A DNA stretch of 64,000 nucleotides, from contig JAGXGA010000047.1 of the NCBI GenBank assembly GCA_024636975.1, positions 62,001 through 126,000 on the forward strand. The letters run 5' to 3'. Numbering within the stretch: position 1 is the stretch's first letter; each line of letters opens with the position of its first letter. The notes below the pieces were generated by a model, which saw only the letters and a program-made list of their open reading frames with translations, ran no database searches and was not told where the DNA came from. The translations under genes and the position numbers were made by a program. This document shows positions 7,599 to 18,755 of the stretch, in pieces. This stretch comes from Mariniphaga sp. (GTDB taxonomy: Bacteria > Bacteroidota > Bacteroidia > Bacteroidales > Prolixibacteraceae).

Positions 7599-8243
7599 TT
7601 ATAATTCGATGTTCAGATTAAGTCCAATAACATCGGAAGTGTTCCACCTGGATGGTTTTCTGCTTTTTTCAAGCACATAATACACTTTCAATTCGAATGA
7701 GTTGCTGTAACGTATTTTTGTGCCGCCATAAAGGCGGGCAAGGTGAATCTGTCGCTCATCGAATCGAAAAAAGCTTTCCTCTGCAAGGTAAACTTTTAGC
7801 CACCGTACATCAGCAAAAGGAGGCATTTCTACCGATAACATCTGCCTGTGCCGAAGATGATTGGCAAGCACCTCATACATGCGGTACTCAATTCTGTTGG
7901 AGAAATCAACTTCCAGTTTATCCAGACCGGTTGACAGGTTACCAAACAGCATGGCACGGGTTTCCTGAAGCCAGCCGGTATTTTCCCTAAGCCAAAGCAT
8001 CCGGCCGGTAACTCCCATTTCAAACCAATCAGTAAAATGTCTTTTTACAAATACATCGCCGAATTTCATATTCAGTTCTCCGGAACGCGGATTATAATGA
8101 ATTTTTTCATTGACACCCACCGAATACCGGTCACTGATTTTCACCTCCATTCCATTTTGGTTCCATAGCAGAAAATTTCTTTCCTGTGCCATACCAATCC
8201 GGCAAAAGAGTATAACCAGCACTATTGTCAATGTTTTTTTCAC
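7599..8243 (-). CDS. Outer-membrane DUF2490-like protein
   Basis: This 214-residue protein has a signal peptide (MKKTLTIVLVILFCRIGMAQ). The mature part is built of short alternating strands with aromatic belts (FLLWNQNGMEVKISDRYSV; MLWLRENTGWLQETRAM; DFSNRIEYRMYEV) and ends in strand-like residues VIGLNLNIEL, as expected for a small beta-barrel. The 'N.iEyR..' pattern fits DUF2490, a family of unknown function in Bacteroidota. A -7-like box TATTTTTG (plus-strand CAAAAATA, 8290-8297) lies 46 bp upstream, just downstream of the yidC terminator, so it is probably a separate transcript. Confidence 0.7.
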   Translation of the reverse strand: MKKTLTIVLVILFCRIGMAQERNFLLWNQNGMEVKISDRYSVGVNEKIHYNPRSGELNMKFGDVFVKRHFTDWFEMGVTGRMLWLRENTGWLQETRAMLFGNLSTGLDKLEVDFSNRIEYRMYEVLANHLRHRQMLSVEMPPFADVRWLKVYLAEESFFRFDERQIHLARLYGGTKIRYSNSFELKVYYVLEKSRKPSRWNTSDVIGLNLNIEL

Positions 8244-8289
8244 AATGATCCTTATTTATTTGCTGTTTCTTCTGATACGTTTTAATATG

Positions 8290-8297
8290 CAAAAATA
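8290..8297 (-). promoter_or_regulatory. Putative -7 box of the DUF2490 gene (TATTTTTG)
   Basis: CAAAAATA on the plus strand is TATTTTTG on the minus strand, placed between the yidC terminator and ATG 8243. The -33 position is not recognisable. Confidence 0.3.
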
Positions 8298-8310
8298 ACT
8301 GCAGTATATT

Positions 8311-8340
8311 AAAAAAGCCGGAAAACAATTTCCGGCTTTA
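8311..8340 (-). terminator. Terminator of the pyrG-yidC operon
   Basis: Perfect 11-bp stem AAAGCCGGAAA (8314-8324)/TTTCCGGCTTT (8329-8339), loop ACAA, with further A on the plus strand giving a U-tract on the minus transcript. It begins 17 bp after the yidC stop. Confidence 0.8.
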
Positions 8341-8356
8341 AACATTTTCTATTTTT

Positions 8357-10285
8357 TTATTTTTTAGGCAACTGCATTCCCCGTTGTTTAGCTACTTCTT
8401 CAAGCCTCTTCTGAAACTTCGATTTCGTAACCGGTTTCTTTTTATTAACCTGCAGCTGAGCCCGTATTTTATCTTCATCGATAAAGGACCGGATAATATA
8501 TGTTTGCCCTATTGTTATCACATTGGCCAGGAAGTAATAATAACTCAATCCCGATGAATAGTTGTTCAGGATGAACAGGAACATAACAGGCATAAGGTAC
8601 ATCATGGTTTTCATTCCAGGCATGCCCTGCGTTGATGTGGCCTGCGAATTCATTCGTGTGGATATAATAGTCGTTAAAGTCATCAGCAGCACAAACAGGC
8701 TCACATGGCTGCCATAGTATGGTATCCTGAACGGCAAGTCAAGTACAGAGTCATAGGTTGATAAATCATGTGCCCACAGGAAACTCTCCTGTCGGAGTTC
8801 AATGGAGGTTGGGAAGAAAAAGAACATTGCAATCAGTATCGGAAATTGCAGCAGCATAGGAAGGCATCCGCCCATCGGATTAACACCCGCCTTTTTGTAA
8901 AGGGCCATGGTAGCCTGTTGCTTTTCCAAAGGCTTATCGTTGCCATACTTCTTACCCAGCTCATCAATTTCGGGCTTAAGTGCCCTCATTTTAGCCTGCG
9001 AGATATATGATTTATATGTAAACGGGAACAGCAGGGTTTTGATGAATAATGTTAGAATCAGGATAATTATTCCAAAATTATCAATGTATTTTCTTAAAAA
9101 ATTAAAAGTTGGAATGATCAGCCATTTGTTTACCGGCCTGACAATGGCATATCCCAGATCCACCTGGCGTTCAAGGTCGATATCGTATTGCCTTAAAGTC
9201 TGGTAATGGTTTGGTCCGAAATAAAACTGCATATCTAATTGCTCATTTGCAGTTCCTTCGTAAGGAACAGAAATTTCAGAATAAAAATTAGCCAGGTATT
9301 CCGGATCTTCCTCATATCTGTTGGATCGGACCAAAGCATTGGGAAACGCTTCATCGGCAATTATGGTTGAATTAAAGAACAGCTGCTTAAAACCAATCCA
9401 TTTAACACTGGTACTTAGATTTTCTTCGTCCGATTTGTTTTGGGAAAGTTTTTCCACATCGTCTTCAAAAAACTTATAGGTTATGTTTGTATAACGGTCT
9501 TCTCCAAATTTTGAAATTCGCTCCTGTCTTGGAACATCAAATCCCCAGGTGAAATTCAGGTAGTTTTGATTTGAAGCGATGTACTGGTTTAACCCCTGCA
9601 TGTTTACATCGAATTCCACAAGGTAAGAGTTGTATGGCAAGGTATAGATATATTCCATATACCTGCCGGGAGCTACTTCCAGCCTGAATGCCATTGATTT
9701 GGTTTCTCCCGGGTTCTCTTCGTTAAACTTAATTCTTCCCTCACTTCCGGTTCTTACTTCCGGGCCATTAACTACCAATGAATTTCCTTCAAAGGTGGGA
9801 GTAAAAAAGAGTTCCTGGGTTTGTATGCTTCTGTTCTGTGCAAAAAAGTTAAGTCCAAACACTGATTCGTCGCCTTCAAAAAGAATAAGTGGCAATGAAT
9901 CGTGGGTCTGGAAATTTTTTAATTCAACCGAATAAATCCTTCCTCCTTTATTTGAGAAGGTGATTTTCATCAGATTGTTTTCAAGAGTATACAATTCAGG
10001 TGTTCCAATTCCTGCATTACCAAATACTCCAAATTGATCTATTTTTTCCTGCAAGCTACTACCGGGGGCAATAGTATCAGGTGATTCTGTTTCTGCCTGT
10101 TCTGCAGTGTCAATTTTCAGGTTATCCTGCTCAAGTTGCAGTGCCCTTTGTGTTTCTACCTGTGCTATGGAATCCTGCCGCCTTTTAGCTGCTTCAATTT
10201 GCTCTTTTGAAGGTTGATTGATAATTGAAAAGACAATTAGGATGGCAAAAATTAAAAGAATTCCAAAGATTGAATTTCTGTCCAT
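8357..10285 (-). CDS. yidC: Membrane protein insertase YidC
   Basis: This 642-residue protein has an N-terminal membrane anchor (FGILLIFAILIVFSII, residues 7-22), then a large periplasmic beta-sandwich domain with TPELYTLENNLMKITFSNKGG, and a C-terminal five-helix insertase core. The core begins RPVNKWLIIPTFNFLRKY and includes ILTLFIKTLLFPFTYKSYISQAKM, PMGGCLPMLLQFPILIAMF and FILNNYSSGLSYYYFLANVI. It inserts inner-membrane proteins with or without SecYEG. A basic tail (KKKPVTKSKFQKRLEE) is usual for ribosome contact. The ATG is 4 bp after the pyrG stop, so the two genes form an operon; that order is common in Bacteroidota. Confidence 0.96.
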   Translation of the reverse strand: MDRNSIFGILLIFAILIVFSIINQPSKEQIEAAKRRQDSIAQVETQRALQLEQDNLKIDTAEQAETESPDTIAPGSSLQEKIDQFGVFGNAGIGTPELYTLENNLMKITFSNKGGRIYSVELKNFQTHDSLPLILFEGDESVFGLNFFAQNRSIQTQELFFTPTFEGNSLVVNGPEVRTGSEGRIKFNEENPGETKSMAFRLEVAPGRYMEYIYTLPYNSYLVEFDVNMQGLNQYIASNQNYLNFTWGFDVPRQERISKFGEDRYTNITYKFFEDDVEKLSQNKSDEENLSTSVKWIGFKQLFFNSTIIADEAFPNALVRSNRYEEDPEYLANFYSEISVPYEGTANEQLDMQFYFGPNHYQTLRQYDIDLERQVDLGYAIVRPVNKWLIIPTFNFLRKYIDNFGIIILILTLFIKTLLFPFTYKSYISQAKMRALKPEIDELGKKYGNDKPLEKQQATMALYKKAGVNPMGGCLPMLLQFPILIAMFFFFPTSIELRQESFLWAHDLSTYDSVLDLPFRIPYYGSHVSLFVLLMTLTTIISTRMNSQATSTQGMPGMKTMMYLMPVMFLFILNNYSSGLSYYYFLANVITIGQTYIIRSFIDEDKIRAQLQVNKKKPVTKSKFQKRLEEVAKQRGMQLPKK

Positions 10286-10289
10286 TTTT

Positions 10290-11930
<1,641 letters not shown>

Positions 11931-12250
11931 TTAATAAAACTTATCAGGAAACTATAGCATGCCTAAATTGGAAATTAAGCAAATAAAATAATACTAAAAA
12001 TACCATCCTGTTTAACAAAATAAACTCTGTTTCCTTTGACTGTAGCTAATATTTATAAGCTTGTTCCAGTTCTGCTGGTCACAATCACACACATAAATAC
12101 CGTTAACTAATGTAACATACTACACATATGTAACATACCAGCTATTATACAAATGTTACAACTGTATTCAACGATACGATACATTTGTGTAATTTATTGG
12201 TTATCAGAAGTATATAAAGGAATAAAAAAATAAAAATCAATTGTACCCAT

Positions 12251-12283
12251 AAAAAAAAGCTGCATGCATTTCTGCAAACAGCT
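12251..12283 (-). terminator. Terminator of the E2-E1-flavodoxin operon
   Basis: AGCTG (12258-12262)/CAGCT (12279-12283), with an inner GCA/TGC pairing, precedes eight A on the plus strand (12251-12258), giving a U-tract on the minus transcript. It lies 25 bp after the flavodoxin stop. The stem has internal mismatches. Confidence 0.6.
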
Positions 12284-12308
12284 TCTAAAATATATTCCAC
12301 AAGGGAAT

Positions 12309-12818
12309 TTATTTAAACTCGCTGCGTAACTTTTCAACCCAATTCTTTACTCGTTCTGTTGTCATTCGGGCCTGGTTTTCCTGATCAAGGGGTAAACCTA
12401 CAAATTCATCACCTCTTCTTGCCCTGGATGTTTCAAACGTATACCCTTCTACAGGAACATGGCCTACTACCTTCCCACCGCATTGTTCGATTATTTCCAC
12501 CAAAATTCCTATGGCGTCGCAATAGTTTTCAGGATATCCCTTTTGGTCGCCAAGACCGAAAACGGCAAACTTTTTACCTGACAAATCCATTTCTTCCAGA
12601 TCGGGAACAAACTCATCCCAGTAATTTGGCAGCTCGCCATCGAACCAGGTAGGCGCGCTTAGAATGAAATTATCATATTTTTCCAGTATTGCTTTTTCCA
12701 GTTCCTCTGCATTAACAATTTCAATGTCCTCTTTGCCCCAGGCATCAATGACCTTCTCTGCGACTTTCTTTGATTTGTGTGTATGGAAGCTATAAATAAT
12801 AGCTGTTTTCTTACTCAT
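12309..12818 (-). CDS. fldA: Flavodoxin, long-chain (FldA type)
   Basis: This 169-residue FMN electron carrier starts MSKKTAIIYSFHTHKSKKVAEKV, with the phosphate-binding loop altered from the usual TGNT to FHTHKSK. Further marks are LSAPTWFDGELPNYWDEF (the W and Y regions that sandwich the flavin) and FGLGDQKGYPENYCDAIGIL, the long-chain flavodoxin signature. The longer frame to 12941 is rejected because it overlaps the E1 gene; ATG 12818 follows the E1 stop by 13 bp. It appears to be the last gene of the E2-E1 operon. A partner could be a 2-oxoacid:acceptor reaction or another reductase; the sequence does not say. Confidence 0.85.
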   Translation of the reverse strand: MSKKTAIIYSFHTHKSKKVAEKVIDAWGKEDIEIVNAEELEKAILEKYDNFILSAPTWFDGELPNYWDEFVPDLEEMDLSGKKFAVFGLGDQKGYPENYCDAIGILVEIIEQCGGKVVGHVPVEGYTFETSRARRGDEFVGLPLDQENQARMTTERVKNWVEKLRSEFK

Positions 12819-12831
12819 ATCTTGTAACTTT

Positions 12832-14880
12832 TTAGTATAACAATAATTCCCTGGCTGCATCGTAAATGCGTTGGGCATCTGGCAAAATTGCCTTTTCAAG
12901 AATGGTATTAAAACCAACCGGAGTAAATGTAGACCCAACACGTTTCACTGGTGCATCGAGGTATTCAAATGCTTTCTCTGTTATGATTGATCCCAACTCA
13001 CCACCAAATCCACCAAATACCTTATCTTCATGGACAATAAGTACTTTATTGGTTTTCTTTACCGAATTCAGTATGGCTTCCTCATCGAGGGGGATAAGCG
13101 AACGCAAATCGACTACTTCCACGTCGTATCCTTCTTCTTCCAGCATTTTGGCAGCATCGAGACTTAAATGTGTAGTATTTCCATAAGTAATAATTGATAA
13201 ATCTTTGCCTTCTCTTCTTATACGTGCTTTTCCAAACGGAACTTCAAAATCGTCAGGAACAAGGGTAGCTGCTTTTGGGCTTTGGTACAATGTTTTTGGT
13301 TCCATAAACATGGTTAACCCTTTTGAGCGAATAGAAGTACGCAATAAACCTGCAGCGTCGTCGGCAAAGGAAGGATACACAATGCGCACTCCCGGAATAG
13401 AAGCCAAAGCACCCTCAATATTTTGCGAATGATATAAACCGCCACCAATATATCCTCCTGACGCGAGGCGAATAGTAACATTTGGAACAAATTTCCCGTT
13501 CGATCGCCAATACTCGTGGCTGCTTTCAACATATGCCTCCATTGCCGGCCAAAAATAGTCGGCAAATTCCGCTCCTTCAATAACAATCCTTATTTTTTCA
13601 TTGTAACGGGACATGCCGTTGGCTGTACCAACAATAAAATCTTCAGCGATTGGCGCATTGAATATTCGTTTTGGACCAAATTTCTGTTGCAGGCCTTTTG
13701 ATACATTAAAAATTCCGCCTTTTTCTTTATGCGCCATATCCTGTCCCCACATAAATGTGTCAGGATTTCTGCTGAATTCATCTTTCAGTGTTTCATTTAA
13801 AGCTGTTATAAGCTTCTTTTTTTCTCCCTGCTCCCCAGGCAGTCCATCGGGATATTTTTCCGAAACATATGGCTCGGGCAATACGAAATCGTATATTGAT
13901 TTGGGATCGGGATCCGGAGCCTTAAGCGCTGCCTTATGTGCGGTTTTTAACTCTTGCTTCAATTCTGCCTCAATGACTGCAAGTTCTTCTTCGGTGAACC
14001 TTTTGTACCTTATCAGCAATCTCCTGAACTTAGCCAACGGATCATATTGCTCAGCATAATTACGTTCCGATTCACTTCTGTACAATAAATGATCATCAGA
14101 ATTGGAATGCGAATGAATTCTGACACAGTTTGCCTGCACGATAACCGGAGTACTTTCCTCAAGTGCCAGGCGTTTGGCTTCGATCATAGCATTCAATGAA
14201 TCAAAAACATCTTTTCCGTTACAGTGGATTATTTTTAGGTTCTTAAAACTGATAAAGTTGTTGGCTACTTTGCGCTGGGCAGTCTGGTCTTTTTTAGGTA
14301 CTGAAATACCGAAGCCGTTGTCCTGAATTACAAACACAACTGGAAGCATTTCCTTATCGGCCCCATTGAATGCCTCATAAACAAAACCTTCACTAACGGC
14401 TGATTCACCAAGACTGCCGAAAGCAACTTCCTTCCCACCGTAATATTTAATAGCCCGGGCCACACCTACTGCATGCAATGTATGGTTACCCGTAACCGAT
14501 GATACACTGTGAATGTTCCATTCGGGTTTGGCAAGGTGATTCGACATGTGCCGCCCTCCGCTTGATGGATCGGTGGCTTTCGATATCCCATTGAGAATCA
14601 CCTCTTCCGGTGTCATTCCGCACGACAATGCACTCAACATGTCGCGGTAATATAAAAACATGTGATCTTTTTCCTTCTCAAACACCTGTCCAAGAGCAAG
14701 CTGAATGCCGTCGTGTCCTGCATATGGAGCATGATAGGACCAGCCAATAGCCTGTTTTAGATAACTGGGTGCTTTATCATCGATGGCCCGTCCGATAGTC
14801 ATCAGCCGGAACCATTTTTCAAGCAATTCCTTATCGGTAGTTTTTATTGAATGGATTTTTGGTACTTTTAAATCTTTCAT
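12832..14880 (-). CDS. 2-oxoacid dehydrogenase E1, fused alpha and beta subunits
   Basis: This 682-residue thiamine diphosphate enzyme is of the branched-chain/pyruvate family. The N-terminal half is the alpha subunit: ThDP-binding GSLGESAVSEGFVYEAFNGA...QDNGFGIS and the heterodimer loop RIHSHSNSDDH. The C-terminal half (from about residue 350) is the beta subunit: FMWGQDMAHKEKGGIFNVSKGL, APIAEDFIVGTANG, and the C-terminal VLIVHEDKVFGGFGGEL. The fusion is frequent in Bacteroidota. It decarboxylates a 2-oxoacid and passes the acyl group to the lipoyl domain of the E2 encoded just upstream (8-bp gap). ATG 14880 is used; the TTG four codons earlier lies against the E2 stop. Substrate (branched-chain or pyruvate) is uncertain. 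Confidence 0.9.
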   Translation of the reverse strand: MKDLKVPKIHSIKTTDKELLEKWFRLMTIGRAIDDKAPSYLKQAIGWSYHAPYAGHDGIQLALGQVFEKEKDHMFLYYRDMLSALSCGMTPEEVILNGISKATDPSSGGRHMSNHLAKPEWNIHSVSSVTGNHTLHAVGVARAIKYYGGKEVAFGSLGESAVSEGFVYEAFNGADKEMLPVVFVIQDNGFGISVPKKDQTAQRKVANNFISFKNLKIIHCNGKDVFDSLNAMIEAKRLALEESTPVIVQANCVRIHSHSNSDDHLLYRSESERNYAEQYDPLAKFRRLLIRYKRFTEEELAVIEAELKQELKTAHKAALKAPDPDPKSIYDFVLPEPYVSEKYPDGLPGEQGEKKKLITALNETLKDEFSRNPDTFMWGQDMAHKEKGGIFNVSKGLQQKFGPKRIFNAPIAEDFIVGTANGMSRYNEKIRIVIEGAEFADYFWPAMEAYVESSHEYWRSNGKFVPNVTIRLASGGYIGGGLYHSQNIEGALASIPGVRIVYPSFADDAAGLLRTSIRSKGLTMFMEPKTLYQSPKAATLVPDDFEVPFGKARIRREGKDLSIITYGNTTHLSLDAAKMLEEEGYDVEVVDLRSLIPLDEEAILNSVKKTNKVLIVHEDKVFGGFGGELGSIITEKAFEYLDAPVKRVGSTFTPVGFNTILEKAILPDAQRIYDAARELLLY

Positions 14881-14888
14881 ATAACTAA

Positions 14889-16223
14889 TCAAATTGAACG
14901 TTTTGAATCAAATTGTTCGAGGATATCGGCAATCCTCCTTAAGAATGCGCCACCTAATGCACCATCCACAACCCGGTGATCGTACGACAGGGAAAGGTAC
15001 ATTTTATGCCTGATGGCTATGGCATCTCCGGCAGGTGTTTCAATTACAGCAGGTTTCTTTTCAATACTGCCGGTTGCAAGAATTCCCACCTGGGGTTGAT
15101 TTATAATAGGCGTTCCGATAATGTTGCGGAATGTGCCAAAATTTGTAATAGTAAAAGTTCCGCCAGTAATTTCTTCAGGCGACAGTTTATTAGTGCGGGC
15201 AGCATTTGCAAGCCGATTTAAATCTTTTGAGAGGCCAACCAGGTTCTTTTGCTCGGCATTACGAACCACCGGAACAATAAGATTACCATCGGGTTTAGCC
15301 ACTGCAACCCCAATGTTTATGTTTTTACGGTAAATAATTTTATCGCCATCGACCGATGAGTTAACCAAAGGAAATTCTGCCAGTGCAGCAGCAGTTGCTT
15401 CAATAAAGAAAGGCATGAAGGTAATTTTTTCTCCATATTTCTCCTGAAAAGCTTCCTTATGTTTATTTCTCCATAATACCAGTTCAGTTACATCTGCTTC
15501 AACTACTGAGGTAACATGGGGCGAAACCTGTTTCGACATGACCATGTGATCAGCTATTATTTTCCTTATACGGTCCATCTCAACCACCTTATCGCCTTCA
15601 CCTGCGGTTACCGGTGGGGCTGCTTTTCGTTGGACTTCAGGGGCAGTTTTAGTTACCGGAACCTTTTCTACAGACTTAGCGGCGGTTGTTGATTTGGTTC
15701 TGTTTTCGATATAATCAAGCAAATCTTTTTTCTGAACCCTGCCATTGGCACCCGATCCTTCGATTGATTCCAGTTCTTTTGCAGAAATGCCTTCTTCTTT
15801 AGCTATGGTACGAACCAGGGGTGAATAAAAGCGGTTCGACATTTCCCGGGTTGGTTGGGTACTTTCTGCATCAGCATCTTCTGATTCTGACTTCTGAATT
15901 TTGGAATCGGTACTTTCAGTTTCTGAAAATTCCTCAGAGGAATCCACATCCTGTGTTTCTTCAGAAGTTTGTTCTTCCTCGTCTTCAGTATTGATAATAG
16001 CAACAATCTCTCCCACCGGCACAAGTGTACCTTCAGGATGAATGATTTTTGCTACAACCCCGTCAACGGGCGAAGGAATTTCAGAATCCACTTTATCAGT
16101 GGCAACTTCAAAGAGCATATCGTCCTCTTCTATGGTATCTCCTTCTTTTATAAACCACTTGGTAATAGTGCCTTCAAGGATGCTTTCACCCAGTTTGGGC
16201 ATGATGATGTTAAATTTTGACAT
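14889..16223 (-). CDS. Dihydrolipoyl acyltransferase (E2) of a 2-oxoacid dehydrogenase complex
   Basis: This 444-residue protein has the classical three parts. The lipoyl domain is at residues 1-75, with the lipoylated Lys44 in ATDKVDSE. A Glu/Ser-rich linker (about 82-125) follows. The peripheral subunit-binding domain is at about 135-172 (VRTIAKEEGISAKELESIEG, GRVQKKDLLDY). After a second linker, the CoA acyltransferase core (about 215-444) has the catalytic motif DHRVVDG with His416. It transfers the acyl group from E1 to CoA. It heads the operon E2-E1-flavodoxin. An E3 (dihydrolipoamide dehydrogenase) gene is absent here and is presumably shared. Confidence 0.92.
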   Translation of the reverse strand: MSKFNIIMPKLGESILEGTITKWFIKEGDTIEEDDMLFEVATDKVDSEIPSPVDGVVAKIIHPEGTLVPVGEIVAIINTEDEEEQTSEETQDVDSSEEFSETESTDSKIQKSESEDADAESTQPTREMSNRFYSPLVRTIAKEEGISAKELESIEGSGANGRVQKKDLLDYIENRTKSTTAAKSVEKVPVTKTAPEVQRKAAPPVTAGEGDKVVEMDRIRKIIADHMVMSKQVSPHVTSVVEADVTELVLWRNKHKEAFQEKYGEKITFMPFFIEATAAALAEFPLVNSSVDGDKIIYRKNINIGVAVAKPDGNLIVPVVRNAEQKNLVGLSKDLNRLANAARTNKLSPEEITGGTFTITNFGTFRNIIGTPIINQPQVGILATGSIEKKPAVIETPAGDAIAIRHKMYLSLSYDHRVVDGALGGAFLRRIADILEQFDSKRSI

Positions 16224-16369
16224 ACAAATGAAAATAAATGGTTTTTGCTATTTTTAGATTATTAAACATTCGTTAAATTGAAATGTTCACATTGCAATTT
16301 TAATATTTAATATCATTTAAATGAAAATAAAAAGATAAAATTGTACTTTAATATGCAAAAAGATAACAT

Positions 16370-17281
16370 TTACACCTGCAGGGAACCAACCAACTCCTTC
16401 ACTGAGTCCATCCTGTGTCTGTCGAGATAACCATTAAGTCCTTCAATGATCTGAAGCGGAATTAGAGGATTTTTAAATAAAGCAGTTCCAACTTGTACAG
16501 CGGTTGCCCCGGCTAAAATAAATTCCACGGCATCAGTGGCATTCATAATTCCTCCCATGGCTACAACGGGAATTTTCACTGCTTTGGCAACCTGCCAAAC
16601 CATTCTAAGGGCAATCGGTTTAATTGCCGGACCGGAAAGTCCGCCCGTTATGGTTGAGAGTAATGGCTTCCGTTTTTCGGCATCAATTGCCATTCCAACA
16701 AAGGTATTTACAAGTGAAACACTGTCGGCTCCTTGTCCCTCCACAGCTTTTGCTATCTCGGAAACATCTGTAACATTTGGAGAAAGTTTAACAATTAATG
16801 TCTTGTCGTAAACCCTACGAACTTCCCGGGTAACAGCTTCAGCCCCCGGGCATGTTATTCCAAAAGCCATTCCGCCTTCCTTTACATTAGGGCAGGAAAT
16901 GTTCAGCTCAATGGCTGGAATTTTATCCAGTTCATTTACTTTTTCAGTGAGTTCAATATAATCCTCAACGGTTGAACCATTAACATTTATAATTAAAGGT
17001 GTATTATAATGCTTAATCCTGGGATAAATATTATTTATAAAGTAATCGATGCCTTTATTCTGAAGACCTACAGCATTAAGCATCCCCGATGGGGTCTCAG
17101 CCATACGTGGATAGAGATTTCCATCGCGGTTATGCAGGGTAAGGCCTTTTAGAAAAATACCTCCCAATTCTGAAACATCAAAAAATTCATTGATCTCTTC
17201 AGCATAACCACACGTTCCTGAAGCAAGCATTACAGGATTTTTCAGTTGAAGATCATGAATATCGATTCTTAAATCTGCCAT
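16370..17281 (-). CDS. pyrD: Dihydroorotate dehydrogenase, class 1B catalytic subunit
   Basis: This 303-residue FMN enzyme oxidises dihydroorotate to orotate in pyrimidine synthesis. Family motifs are [12 protein letters not shown] near the N-terminus, [10 protein letters not shown], the active-site loop [13 protein letters not shown] with the base Cys130 (class 1 enzymes use Cys, class 2 Ser), and the FMN phosphate site [26 protein letters not shown]. It overlaps the upstream pyrK by 13 bp, which fits a class 1B PyrD2-PyrK2 enzyme that uses NAD+ as acceptor. Confidence 0.95.
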   Translation of the reverse strand: MADLRIDIHDLQLKNPVMLASGTCGYAEEINEFFDVSELGGIFLKGLTLHNRDGNLYPRMAETPSGMLNAVGLQNKGIDYFINNIYPRIKHYNTPLIINVNGSTVEDYIELTEKVNELDKIPAIELNISCPNVKEGGMAFGITCPGAEAVTREVRRVYDKTLIVKLSPNVTDVSEIAKAVEGQGADSVSLVNTFVGMAIDAEKRKPLLSTITGGLSGPAIKPIALRMVWQVAKAVKIPVVAMGGIMNATDAVEFILAGATAVQVGTALFKNPLIPLQIIEGLNGYLDRHRMDSVKELVGSLQV

Positions 17282-18051
17282 TTCAATTCATTTATATTAA
17301 ATACCGGACCTTCTGTACACACACATAAATTACCTTTTACAGTAGGTTCGATGCAACAAAGGCATACCCCGAATCCACATGCCATAAGATTCTCGAGTGA
17401 GACTTCACAATTAACCCCTGCTTTCCGGGCTTCTCTTGCCACAGCCTTCATCATGCCTTCCGGACCGCAGGCATAAACTTTATCGTAATTTTTTAGGTTA
17501 TCTGTAAAAAGCGGATGGTGCGTTACAAAACCTTTTGTTCCCAGTGTACCATCTTCCGAAGTGAAATTTAAACTTCCATATTGGCTATAGGCATTTACAT
17601 CAATATGGTCGGAAGCACTTCGGGCACCAATAAGAAGATCGACGTTCTCAGCCGGAAGACCAGATTCTTTAGCCAGAAAGAGCATTGGTGCCAATCCGCT
17701 GCCACCTCCAACAGCAAGTATACGTTCACCTTTGCCAGGATACGTAAAATGTCTTCCCAGCGGATATATCAAACTTATGGTATCGCCGGCTATAACTTCT
17801 GTAAGTTTCTTTGACCCTCTGCCCAGAATCTTAATGATAACAGATAAAATATTCTTGTCGTAATCCATTTCAAAGACAGAAAAAGGACGACGCAAAAAGA
17901 TTTCAGAAGTATTTTTAACCTCAATATTTACAAACTGACCTGGCCTGATAATCGGAAGTGGATCGGGAGCTTTAAGCCGAAGAAGGTAATTGGTATCATT
18001 TAATTTAATGTTTTCGGTTACGATAAAATCGCTGACTGTTTTGTTTCCCAT
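17269..18051 (-). CDS. pyrK: Dihydroorotate dehydrogenase electron transfer subunit PyrK
   Basis: This 260-residue ferredoxin-reductase-like subunit carries FAD and a [2Fe-2S] cluster. The FAD site is RRPFSVFE (residues 54-61), the NAD-binding loop VGGGSGLAP (114-122), and [12 protein letters not shown] (193-204) is the reductase C-terminal motif. The cluster ligands are most likely Cys225, Cys230, Cys233 and Cys245 in the segment [10 protein letters not shown]...LCVC. It passes electrons from PyrD to NAD+. It is the first gene of pyrK-pyrD, overlapping pyrD by 13 bp. Confidence 0.95.
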   Translation of the reverse strand: MGNKTVSDFIVTENIKLNDTNYLLRLKAPDPLPIIRPGQFVNIEVKNTSEIFLRRPFSVFEMDYDKNILSVIIKILGRGSKKLTEVIAGDTISLIYPLGRHFTYPGKGERILAVGGGSGLAPMLFLAKESGLPAENVDLLIGARSASDHIDVNAYSQYGSLNFTSEDGTLGTKGFVTHHPLFTDNLKNYDKVYACGPEGMMKAVAREARKAGVNCEVSLENLMACGFGVCLCCIEPTVKGNLCVCTEGPVFNINELKWQI

Positions 18052-18123
18052 GCCCTATGATTTGCGCACAAAGATAAGATTATTTCTTTTTTTGAGCTGT
18101 TGGTGTTTATGAAAGCTGATACA

Positions 18124-18155
18124 ATAAAAAAAACCGTCAGGATTCCCTGACGGTT
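18124..18155 (-). terminator. Terminator upstream of pyrK, probably ending the XRE regulator transcript
   Basis: Ten-bp stem AACCGTCAGG (18132-18141)/CCTGACGGTT (18146-18155) with an A-run at 18124-18133 that gives a U-tract on the minus strand. It is 180 bp after the XRE gene stop and 73 bp before the pyrK ATG. Confidence 0.7.
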
Positions 18156-18334
18156 CTAGGTTTTGCTTGCCTACGTAAAAAATTTAATTCCGGGTTTGTA
18201 AATCAGAAAGTATAATTAAATTTATCATCCTGTCATGTTATAAATACGTTACAAATGTAAAGAATTATTTTGAACCACCAAAACATTTGTAAACTTATTT
18301 CATATGTTTTACAACATAATGCATACAATTGTAG

Positions 18335-18727
18335 TCATTTACTGTTGTAATATGTGAATGTCCCGTCAGAATACAGCAGTACGATTTTATCGATGGTCTT
18401 TCCTTTACCAGCATAATCAGTTGCTGCAACCGGCATATCAGCTTGTGAAAGGACCTGTCTGTCCCTGGAATTCATTTCAGATGAGTTAATAGCCTCCTGA
18501 GCCTCATTTTCGACTTCGTTTAACACCATGGGCCCTTTTCCTGTAAGCAGCCACCTGGCATTAATATTTGGAAATGCCTGTAGAATTTTTTCTATAAATG
18601 CAGCACCTGGTTTATTTCTCCCATTCAATATATGTGAAATATTTGAACGTTGAACATCAAGGATCTCAGCCAGATCACCTGGCGAAATCCCTTTGTAATC
18701 AATAATTTGCTGGATTCGGTCCTTCAT
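18335..18727 (-). CDS. XRE-family transcriptional regulator
   Basis: This 130-residue protein has an N-terminal helix-turn-helix at about residues 1-55 (MKDRIQQIIDYKGISPGDLA...LDVQRSNISHILNGRNKPG), followed by LQAFPNINARWLLTGKGPM, a pattern common to phage-CI-like regulators of Bacteroidota. A flexible middle and a short C-terminal strand pair (IDKIVLLYSDGTFTYYN) follow. The target genes are unknown. A dyad AAATGTAA-N10-TTACATTT (18757-18782) covers the putative -7 box TACATTTG (18756-18763), which suggests autorepression. A TGTAAC-rich spacer surrounds it on both sides. Confidence 0.85.
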   Translation of the reverse strand: MKDRIQQIIDYKGISPGDLAEILDVQRSNISHILNGRNKPGAAFIEKILQAFPNINARWLLTGKGPMVLNEVENEAQEAINSSEMNSRDRQVLSQADMPVAATDYAGKGKTIDKIVLLYSDGTFTYYNSK

Positions 18728-18755
18728 CTGTGTTTATACTATTGGTTTGTATGTA

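Noticed and set aside
12309-12941. Longer flavodoxin frame from 12941
   Set aside because: The extra 41 residues overlap the 3' end of the E1 gene and precede a normal flavodoxin start at 12818.
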